From Pseudomonadota bacterium (GTDB lineage Bacteria > Pseudomonadota > Gammaproteobacteria > Pseudomonadales > Azotimanducaceae): DNA of 7,491 nucleotides. A program made the position numbers and the translations under genes. Under the pieces are notes generated by a model. That model had not been told where the DNA came from and ran no database searches. It saw only the letters and a list, made by a program, of their open reading frames with translations. Positions 1 to 4,947 of this stretch are shown piece by piece. Positions within the stretch are counted from its first letter, which is position 1, and each line of letters begins with the position of its first letter. The stretch lies in NCBI GenBank assembly GCA_027621895.1, contig JAQCAK010000074.1:1-7491 (forward strand). The letters are read 5' to 3'.

Positions 1-918
1 TTCTTCCGGCATTCTGATAGAGCCTTCCTCTATCCAGCGTCGAAGTTCATCGGTCGCGGGTTTGATGCTTTCGGGAAAATGAAAATAGGCAAACCCTTCC
101 ATTGTCGACTGCCTTTCGGCGAGCCGGAGATACATCGATGGTCCGGTGACATTGTCCATGTGATCATACTGTGACACGGCACCGCAGATGATCACCCGGG
201 CATGCATGGCGATATGATCGAGCACGGCGTCGAGTATGGGGCCACCCACATTGTCGAAGAAAACATTGACCCCGTCAAGCGCCAGTTCGCGCAAACGCGC
301 GTTAACGTTTTCCTGCTTGTAATCAATGGCAGCATCGAACCCGAGTTCGTTGACCAGGTAACCTGTTTTCCGTTGGCCACCGGCGATACCGATAACCCGG
401 GCCCCATCCTTTTTGGCAATCTGACCTGCAATGGAACCCACCGCGCCGGCCGCGGCGGAAACCACAAAGGTATCCCCTGGCCCGGGCCTGGCGACCCGGC
501 GAATACCGATCCAGGCCGTCACGCCCGTTGATCCGCCCAGTATGCCCAGATAGGCGCTGAGCGGTATGTCGGCCGAGTCTTCTATCCTTTCCAGATGCTC
601 GACTGAAACCGTTGCGAGTGTCTGTGCACCCAGGGGGCCTTTAACCGCCTGACCGGTTGCCCATCCCTCTGCGGCGGATTCGGTAATCCTGCCCACACCA
701 CCGGCGAGAATGGTTTGCCCGATGCCCACCTGGTGGTGGAATCCCTCGCCGAGCAGCATGGTGCGAGTACCAGCGTCCACAGAGATATACTCCACAGCCA
801 CCCGAACCTGTCCTGGGTCCAGTGGCTCGAGGCTGACAGTTTCCACGGTAAAGCAGTCAGGGGTTGCTGTTGCCTCGGGTCTTTTCGCGAGCAGCACCCG
901 CGTGTTGGTTTCAGTCAT
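1..918 (-). CDS. CurA/PTGR-like NADP-dependent MDR oxidoreductase (3' end beyond window)
   Basis: This frame stays open from the ATG at 918 to the window edge (306 residues); the family is usually about 330-345, so roughly 30 C-terminal residues are missing. The product is a medium-chain dehydrogenase/reductase without the zinc ligands of alcohol dehydrogenases. It resembles the CurA/YncB and prostaglandin-reductase branch, which reduces the double bond of alpha,beta-unsaturated ketones or aldehydes with NADPH in the cytoplasm. Visible hallmarks are an N-terminal GroES-like half (about 1-125), the Rossmann motif AAAGAVGSIAGQIAK (155-169), then RVIGIAGG (174-181), FDNVGG (221-226) and ICGAVSQY (244-251). 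The ATG lies 14 nt after the stop of the upstream luciferase-like gene. An AAGGA sits 11 nt before it, a slightly long spacing, so the two genes are probably one transcript. The actual substrate cannot be read from the sequence. Confidence 0.9.
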   Translation of the reverse strand, partial: MTETNTRVLLAKRPEATATPDCFTVETVSLEPLDPGQVRVAVEYISVDAGTRTMLLGEGFHHQVGIGQTILAGGVGRITESAAEGWATGQAVKGPLGAQTLATVSVEHLERIEDSADIPLSAYLGILGGSTGVTAWIGIRRVARPGPGDTFVVSAAAGAVGSIAGQIAKKDGARVIGIAGGQRKTGYLVNELGFDAAIDYKQENVNARLRELALDGVNVFFDNVGGPILDAVLDHIAMHARVIICGAVSQYDHMDNVTGPSMYLRLAERQSTMEGFAYFHFPESIKPATDELRRWIEEGSIRMPEE

Positions 919-932
919 GAGGGCACATTTCC

Positions 933-1808
933 TTATGAGGCACTGGCGATGGGCAGGAACTTCTCGCCGAATTCATCCAGTCGGTCCAGCCCACCGGGGC
1001 CTGCGAAAAAGAATGCGGGAATCATTATCCGGTCAACTCCGGCTTCACGCATTTCGGCAATGCCTTTTTCCGGGTCTGCCATCTGGGCGCCGAACATGGT
1101 GTTGATCTCCAGGCTCGCCGGATCACGACCTGCTTCTTCCGCCGCCTGGCGTACCCGGCCGAGCAGGTCTCGCAGTCGGTTAATGTCACCCTCGCCGGGA
1201 AAGTAACCATCAGCCAGGCGAACAGCCCGGTTGATTGCGGCTTTTGAGTCTCCGCCCACGATCACCGGAATATTGCCACTGACGGGTCGAGGACTGCAGG
1301 TAACCTTGTCGAAATTCACGAACTCACCTTCGAAAGAAGCGTGGGGTGCTTTCCACAGTTCACGCATGGCTTCGATGTATTCATCGTTTCGGGCTCCGCG
1401 TCTTTCCCAGGGAACACCCAGCGCATCAAATTCTTCCTTCAGCCAGCCCACACCCAGACCCAGTTCGACCCGACCACCGGAAAGTTGGTCCAGCGTTGCC
1501 AGTTCCTTCGCCAGAATCAGCGGGTTCCTTTGCGGGACAATGAGAATGCAGGTGCCGAGACGGAGGTTGGGGGCTGCTGCCGCCGCGAATGCAAGCCAGA
1601 TCAGTGGGTCGGGTACGGGGGTGTCGGGTTCAGCGGGAATTTTGCCATCGGCGGTATAGGGGTATTTCGAGACGATCTCATCCGGGATGATGACGTGTTC
1701 ACCACCCCAGACAGATTCGAATCCCAGCGAATCAGCCCGGCGACAAATATCCAGGGCCGCTGCGCCATCAACGGCGATGCTGCTTGCAAAGGCGAGTCCT
1801 ACTTTCAT
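933..1808 (-). CDS. LLM-class (luciferase-like) F420/FMN-dependent oxidoreductase, TIGR03619-like
   Basis: This 291-residue protein is full length for the bacterial luciferase-like monooxygenase superfamily (TIM barrel, cytoplasmic). It begins with the typical MKVGLAF strand and carries the characteristic segment LDQLSGGRVELGLGVGW (106-122). The segment PVIVGGDSKAAINRAVRLAD (181-200) is the usual C-terminal ligand-binding strand and helix. These features suit the Rv2161c-like 'probable F420-dependent oxidoreductase' group, but the same fold also uses FMN, and no F420 biosynthesis gene is in view, so the cofactor is open. The ATG at 1808 is preceded by AAGGAG with a 6-nt spacer, which fixes the start. 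The stop TAA lies 14 nt before the MDR reductase start, making this the first gene of a two-gene oxidoreductase unit. Its substrate is unknown. Confidence 0.92.
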   Translation of the reverse strand: MKVGLAFASSIAVDGAAALDICRRADSLGFESVWGGEHVIIPDEIVSKYPYTADGKIPAEPDTPVPDPLIWLAFAAAAAPNLRLGTCILIVPQRNPLILAKELATLDQLSGGRVELGLGVGWLKEEFDALGVPWERRGARNDEYIEAMRELWKAPHASFEGEFVNFDKVTCSPRPVSGNIPVIVGGDSKAAINRAVRLADGYFPGEGDINRLRDLLGRVRQAAEEAGRDPASLEINTMFGAQMADPEKGIAEMREAGVDRIMIPAFFFAGPGGLDRLDEFGEKFLPIASAS

Positions 1809-1814
1809 TGATTA

Positions 1815-1820
1815 CTCCTT
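1815..1820 (-). promoter_or_regulatory. Ribosome binding site of the LLM oxidoreductase gene
   Basis: On the minus strand this reads AAGGAG, 6 nt upstream of the ATG at 1808. It is a near-ideal Shine-Dalgarno sequence and supports that start. Confidence 0.8.
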
Positions 1821-1924
1821 GTTATCGTTATTCAACATCCTAGCCCAGTCTGAGCCGAGGGGATACCCGCAGGGTTCAGTCGCCGAAACCGACAAAATTC
1901 GCGGCCTGATCCTATTCCAATCTG

Positions 1925-1955
1925 ATTATCCCTGGGCTGTTAGCTCTGGTGTCAA
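1925..1955 (-). promoter_or_regulatory. Candidate sigma-70 promoter for the LLM-MDR operon
   Basis: The minus strand shows a perfect -35 box TTGACA (1955-1950) and a -10 box GATAAT (1930-1925, five of six consensus bases). The 19-nt spacer is longer than the ideal 17. Transcription would start near 1918 and leave a leader of about 110 nt before the ATG at 1808. Assigned by eye; no other good pair was seen in 1809-1955. Confidence 0.4.
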
Positions 1956-2024
1956 ATGTTCAACATGATAATTGAAACTCGTCATTGTTTCGCAGCGAGG
2001 GGTACTCTGCGATATGCTTTGGAT

Positions 2025-2408
2025 ATGACGATCGAACTTCAACAGGATTTTGACTGTCCGGCAGCGGATCTCTGGGCAGTTGTGGGTGCACCGGGCAGGG
2101 CTGACTGGGTGCCCGGTGTCAGTGAGTGTAAATTTGACGGCACTGTACGCCGATTAACGATGGAAGGGGCGGGGGAGATCGCAGAACAGATACTGGGCGT
2201 TGATCCGGAAACGATGTCGATTCAGTACAGCTGTATCGAATCGCAGCCACCGCTTGAATCCCACCTGGCAGAAATTCAAGTGCTTGCTACCGGGACGACC
2301 AGCTGCCGGATGATCTGGAAGACCTCGGTTGAACCGGTGATCGTTGAGCCGTTTATTGTCAGGCAGATGCGAGCCAGTCTCCTGAATTTGTCAGAAATGC
2401 TGGCGTGA
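2025..2408 (+). CDS. SRPBCC (START/Bet v1-like, polyketide cyclase/dehydrase type) small protein
   Basis: The product has 127 residues from the ATG at 2025. It looks like a cytoplasmic SRPBCC-fold protein, a helix-grip domain with a deep hydrophobic pocket. The first strand MTIELQQDFDCPAADLWAVV is followed by the short helical WVPGV segment (28-32), CKFDGTVRRLTME (35-47), the EQILGVDPETMSIQYSC hairpin (54-70) and a long amphipathic C-terminal helix (about 109-126), matching this fold in order and length. The frame is open back to an ATG at 1956, but the upstream 23 residues do not look like the family. The family's first strand aligns at 2025, so I chose that start; no clear in-phase Shine-Dalgarno supports any start. 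The stop precedes the next gene by 4 nt, so the two are probably cotranscribed. Function is unassigned: such proteins bind or cyclise hydrophobic ligands or accompany CoA-linked enzymes. Confidence 0.75.
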   Translation: MTIELQQDFDCPAADLWAVVGAPGRADWVPGVSECKFDGTVRRLTMEGAGEIAEQILGVDPETMSIQYSCIESQPPLESHLAEIQVLATGTTSCRMIWKTSVEPVIVEPFIVRQMRASLLNLSEMLA

Positions 2409-2412
2409 CCCG

Positions 2413-3285
2413 TTGTCGATAACCCTGCAGACAGCTGAATCGATAGAGCGACTGGTTGACGGTCAGTTTGACAGGAAATTCGTCGATGAAGCTGCCTACA
2501 AAATGGCATGGCAGGGAGAGTCTGCCGACAGAAATCCCTTCGATGCCGCGTTTACCGGGGGTATGCTGGCCGATCGCCTTTCCTGGGTCTTTGTTGCTGC
2601 TTACCAGTCAGCACTGCGAGCCTGCTTTCCCCTGATTCCGGACCGGGTCTATTCCACATTTGCCGTCTCGGAGAACACCCTGGATGCGGCTCTGCCTGGT
2701 ACCTCCCTCGACGCCAGCGGTCGGCTGGTGGGCACAAAAACCTGGATCGCCTCAAGCCGACTCGTGGATCATCTCGTCGTGACGCTGGGCCCCGGACTGG
2801 ACGGCGGTCTGGTGGCGGCTTTTGTCGGGGATGGTGCCGGGGATGGTGTAAAGCTCACGCACCGGGACAATCCCGGTTTTCTTGGTGACATGAGTCAGGG
2901 GTTCGCGACCTTTGAGGGGACCCCCTGTACACCGGTGCTTGAACACCGGGCGACATCTTTTGGCCTGGCAGAACCTTTTTTCATTGCGGTCGCAGGAACA
3001 GGTTACCTGCTTCGGGAATTCAGGCGACTGAATCTGCCCCGGCAGCAGGCTGCCGCTGAGCAATGTTTGCCGGCACTCTGGTCGCTCTACGGTGCCGGTT
3101 TTGATTCGGATGTCCCATTGCTCCTCGAGCTTTACGAGGCGGTCGCCGGGCTGGGTAAGGCCTGTGCCGCTGAGACCGGTAATCGGGTCGGCGACGGGGA
3201 TATTGCCAGGGACTGGTCTGCCAATGGTCGGCTGCTCGGTATGTATGGTGGCGGACTGCGCAGGCGAGTCAGTCGTCGCTCCTAG
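2413..3285 (+). CDS. Compact acyl-CoA dehydrogenase-like protein, TTG start
   Basis: This 290-residue protein resembles acyl-CoA dehydrogenases but is short (the family is usually about 380). The clearest match is the middle beta-domain signature GTKTWIASSRLVDHLVV (107-123), preceded by FAVSENTLD (83-91) where a full enzyme has its FAD-contacting TEP-type motif. FLGDMSQGFATFEGTP (156-171) covers the strand leading into the C-terminal helices. Those helices (about 190-290) are abbreviated, and I cannot identify the catalytic glutamate. Activity is therefore uncertain; it may be a degenerate or non-catalytic homologue. TTG at 2413 is the only plausible start: the frame is closed at 2383, there is no ATG or GTG between, and the next ATG is residue 31. 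No Shine-Dalgarno is visible, so translation probably depends on coupling to the SRPBCC gene ending 4 nt upstream. The TAG stop shares bases with the stop of the convergent sbtB. Confidence 0.7.
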   Translation: MSITLQTAESIERLVDGQFDRKFVDEAAYKMAWQGESADRNPFDAAFTGGMLADRLSWVFVAAYQSALRACFPLIPDRVYSTFAVSENTLDAALPGTSLDASGRLVGTKTWIASSRLVDHLVVTLGPGLDGGLVAAFVGDGAGDGVKLTHRDNPGFLGDMSQGFATFEGTPCTPVLEHRATSFGLAEPFFIAVAGTGYLLREFRRLNLPRQQAAAEQCLPALWSLYGAGFDSDVPLLLELYEAVAGLGKACAAETGNRVGDGDIARDWSANGRLLGMYGGGLRRRVSRRS

Positions 3286-3578
3286 TGGCGAACCCAGTAG
3301 GCGTCGCTGACCAGGCAGATTCCCCCGGTCCGGGTCAGGATCGGCCTGATACTCTCAACCAGCTTTACAACTTCCTGCTCGGTTTCACAGGCGACAATAA
3401 AAACGCAGTTCGTCGAGCTGCCGGTAGGGTCATCCGCATGCCGTCGCCCCCTGTCTCCCATACCGCTGGCCTGATCTATCTGGGTGAAACCGGGAGCCCC
3501 GGCTTCAATAAGAGCCGCGGCGACCTTCTTTGCTAGCGGTTTCTCGATGACAATTTCAAGTCGTTTGCAGGCTTTCAT
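3282..3578 (-). CDS. sbtB: SbtB-like PII-family regulator of bicarbonate transport
   Basis: This 98-residue protein has the PII/PII-like ferredoxin-fold arrangement. The first strand is KRLEIVIEK (5-13), then a helix to 26 and GFTQIDQASGMG (30-41) leading into a charged T-loop (about 37-56). A second half follows, beginning CVFIVACETEQEVVKLVE (58-75), with the last strand GICLVSDAYWV. The GYT/GFT-then-GxG pattern and the position directly behind sbtA mark it as SbtB or a related carbon-linked PII-like protein. In cyanobacteria SbtB is a trimer that binds cAMP, AMP, ADP or ATP and docks on the cytoplasmic face of SbtA to block it. The C terminus ends at YWVRH and lacks the CGPxGC-type redox loop of many cyanobacterial SbtB proteins. 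The start is supported by AGGAGG 4 nt upstream. The frame could be extended upstream inside sbtA, but that is shadow reading. Confidence 0.87.
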   Translation of the reverse strand: MKACKRLEIVIEKPLAKKVAAALIEAGAPGFTQIDQASGMGDRGRRHADDPTGSSTNCVFIVACETEQEVVKLVESIRPILTRTGGICLVSDAYWVRH

Positions 3579-3582
3579 CAGG

Positions 3583-3588
3583 CCTCCT
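3583..3588 (-). promoter_or_regulatory. Ribosome binding site of sbtB, overlapping the sbtA stop
   Basis: The minus strand reads AGGAGG 4 nt before the sbtB ATG (3578). Its first two bases are the last two of the sbtA stop codon TAG (3589-3587). A ribosome finishing sbtA therefore covers the sbtB start signal, which suggests coupled production of permease and regulator. Confidence 0.8.
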
Positions 3589-4588
3589 AGGAAAACAGCT
3601 CGATGATCTGGTGATACAGCGGTATGCCGATCAGCAGGTTGAAGGGAAAAGTCACTGCCAGTGACATGCCCAGGTAAACGCCCGGGTTTGCCTCTGGCAG
3701 TGCCAGTCGCATGGCGGCAGGTACGGCAATGTATGAGGCGCTTGCGGCCAGTACGGTGATCAGGAGCGCGTCGCCCACAGGCAGGTTGAGAACCAGGACC
3801 GCTGTCAGTGCCAGTGAGGCATTGATGACGGGTAGAATCAGTGCCCAACTGACCAGCGCAACCGGGGAAATCGCTGTTCGACGAATCGCCGATATCCGGC
3901 GCATGGCCACGATGCCCATATCCAGCAGGAACAGACACAGCACCCCGGTGAACAGTCCTTCAACGAATGTGCTCAGCTGCGCCTTGCCGGTGGGACCGGA
4001 GACATAGCCGACCAGCAGGCTGCCAAGAATGAGGAATACCGATCCATTGAGAAACGCGTCCCGGAGCAGCTCCGGCAGGTTGATGGATTTACTCTGACCT
4101 TCTCCGTAGAAGCGAAAGAGCAGCAGTCCAATGATGATAGCCGGTGACTCCATGAGAGCCATCGCGGCGACCAGGTAGCCATTCCATTCGATGCCGATGG
4201 CATCCAGATAGCTGGTGGCAGTCACGAAGGTCACCGCGCTGATAGACCCGTAGGTTGCTGCGGTGGCTGCGGCTTCCGGAATGGGCATGCTGCGTTTCAG
4301 CAGGAAAAACGTATACACAGGTACGATAGCCGCGAGGGCCAGTGCCAGCGACAGGCCGCCGATCATGCCGGCACTGAAGGGTGTTGATGCCAGAGCGACA
4401 CCTCCCTTGAAACCGATAGCCATCAGCAGGTAGAGACTCAGCAGTTTCGCGACTTGTTCCGGAATTTCCAGGTCAGACTTCAGCAGCGCAGCCGATGCAC
4501 CGAGAATAAAGAACAGCAGCGGGGGTGATGTCAGGTTTAATAGAAACAGTGATTCGGCCATGGGCGCGTATTCTAATCCATCCGACAT
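3587..4588 (-). CDS. sbtA: SbtA-type sodium-dependent bicarbonate permease
   Basis: The product is a 333-residue inner-membrane protein of the Sbt_1 family, which imports bicarbonate together with sodium. Family signatures are NLTSPPLLFFILG (18-30), LKSDLEIP (36-43), AIGFKGG (57-63), YGSISAVTF (113-121), SYIAVPAAMRLALPEANP (285-302) and TFPFNLLIGIPLY (313-325). About ten hydrophobic segments are visible in two similar halves, divided by the hydrophilic stretch FYGEGQSKSINLPELLRD (160-177). It is somewhat shorter than the Synechocystis protein (about 370), mainly in this central loop. Two starts are possible: the ATG at 4588 and an in-frame ATG at 4561 nearer the family consensus. Neither has a clear Shine-Dalgarno. 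sbtB follows 8 nt after the stop, and an NhaR-type regulator is divergent. No carboxysome gene is present here, so the role may be general bicarbonate supply; this last point is inference. Confidence 0.93.
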   Translation of the reverse strand: MSDGLEYAPMAESLFLLNLTSPPLLFFILGASAALLKSDLEIPEQVAKLLSLYLLMAIGFKGGVALASTPFSAGMIGGLSLALALAAIVPVYTFFLLKRSMPIPEAAATAATYGSISAVTFVTATSYLDAIGIEWNGYLVAAMALMESPAIIIGLLLFRFYGEGQSKSINLPELLRDAFLNGSVFLILGSLLVGYVSGPTGKAQLSTFVEGLFTGVLCLFLLDMGIVAMRRISAIRRTAISPVALVSWALILPVINASLALTAVLVLNLPVGDALLITVLAASASYIAVPAAMRLALPEANPGVYLGMSLAVTFPFNLLIGIPLYHQIIELFS

Positions 4589-4632
4589 ATCAGTCTATAC
4601 GAACTTGCAGATCCATGAATTCGAACAACCCG

Positions 4633-4638
4633 TATAAT
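4633..4638 (+). promoter_or_regulatory. -10 box (TATAAT) of the miniprotein-nhaR promoter
   Basis: This is a perfect -10 consensus hexamer. The sequence 17 nt upstream (4610-4615) does not resemble TTGACA, and there is no TGn extension. The promoter would read towards 4789 with a leader of about 145 nt. Confidence 0.45.
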
Positions 4639-4773
4639 GCAGTAGTTCGGGAATCACGAAGACAAGTGTGATAAATATCAGATTTTCTCTGAAGAAAGAC
4701 AAAGTAGACTGGTTTCCGGTCAGGAGATTCGAGAGTTCGAGTGGTTGGACCATACCTGGCGGGGACTGCAATT

Positions 4774-4780
4774 GGAGGAG
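4774..4780 (+). promoter_or_regulatory. Strong ribosome binding site for the 52-residue membrane miniprotein
   Basis: GGAGGAG lies 8 nt before the ATG at 4789 and 5 nt before an in-frame GTG at 4786. It is one of the strongest Shine-Dalgarno sequences in the window and is the main argument that the small gene is translated. Confidence 0.75.
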
Positions 4781-4788
4781 TAAAAGTG

Positions 4789-4947
4789 ATGATGATTCTG
4801 GCGGCTGTAATCCTGTTTCTGTTGGGTCTTCACCTGTTCAATGAGGGTGGCAGAGGCCTGCCGAACCCGTTAATGGTACCCGTGCGGGTTGAACAGAAAC
4901 CACGACATTCACGACGACAGCAGGTGAAAAAACATGCGTCACCTTAA
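4789..4947 (+). CDS. Small single-span membrane protein (52 aa) overlapping nhaR
   Basis: I do not recognise this family. From the ATG at 4789 the product is 52 residues. The N-terminal hydrophobic helix MMILAAVILFLLGLHLF (1-17) is long enough to cross the inner membrane. A Gly/Pro-rich linker (20-32) and a strongly basic tail (37-49, including KPRH, SRR and KKH) follow. The positive charges predict a cytoplasmic C terminus. The gene has a near-perfect Shine-Dalgarno 8 nt upstream. Its last 14 nt overlap the start of the nhaR-like gene in another frame, so the two are probably translationally coupled. GTG at 4786 is an equally possible start, adding one residue; an upstream in-frame GTG at 4741 has no ribosome binding site. 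A role beside a transport regulator (modulating SbtA or signalling to NhaR) is speculation from position only. Confidence 0.6.
   Translation: MMILAAVILFLLGLHLFNEGGRGLPNPLMVPVRVEQKPRHSRRQQVKKHASP

Larger units (their letters stand above)
4589..4785. promoter_or_regulatory. Divergent regulatory region between sbtA and the nhaR-like unit
   Basis: About 200 nt without a convincing gene separate the divergent sbtA and miniprotein-nhaR units; this is the usual place for a LysR operator. The plus strand has a perfect -10 hexamer TATAAT (4633-4638) with no recognisable -35, as expected of an activator-dependent promoter. CGAAC occurs at 4600-4604 and 4622-4626, and its complement GTTCG at 4645-4649, with centres 22-23 nt apart (about two helical turns). 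The last two flank the -10 box. A second dyad, TTTCT-N4-AGAAA (4684-4697), contains a T-N11-A pattern. For sbtA I see only weak candidates, such as TATAGA on the minus strand just before its ATG. All assignments are by eye. Confidence 0.5.

Noticed and set aside
202..531. Open frame of 109 codons on the plus strand inside the MDR reductase gene
   Set aside because: It is the antisense shadow of a well-supported dehydrogenase frame and has no ribosome binding site or family features.
1341..1811. Plus-strand open frames (up to 156 codons) opposite the LLM gene
   Set aside because: They are antisense to a full-length recognisable protein, and their amino-acid composition is unstructured.
1956..2024. 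Upstream start of the SRPBCC gene adding 23 residues
   Set aside because: No ribosome binding site, no similarity to the family's N terminus, and overlap with the candidate -35 box of the opposite operon.
3282..3938. Minus-strand reading of sbtB extended to 218 residues
   Set aside because: The added N-terminal part is sbtA coding sequence in another frame. AGGAGG before 3578 and the PII fold fix the short start.
4721..4745. GATTCGAGAGTTCGAG near 4726 as a tRNA T-arm remnant or attachment site
   Set aside because: No acceptor stem, anticodon arm or terminal CCA context could be drawn around it on either strand.
4741..4788. GTG start at 4741 giving a 68-residue form of the small membrane protein
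   Set aside because: No Shine-Dalgarno precedes it, whereas GGAGGAG is placed correctly for 4786/4789.
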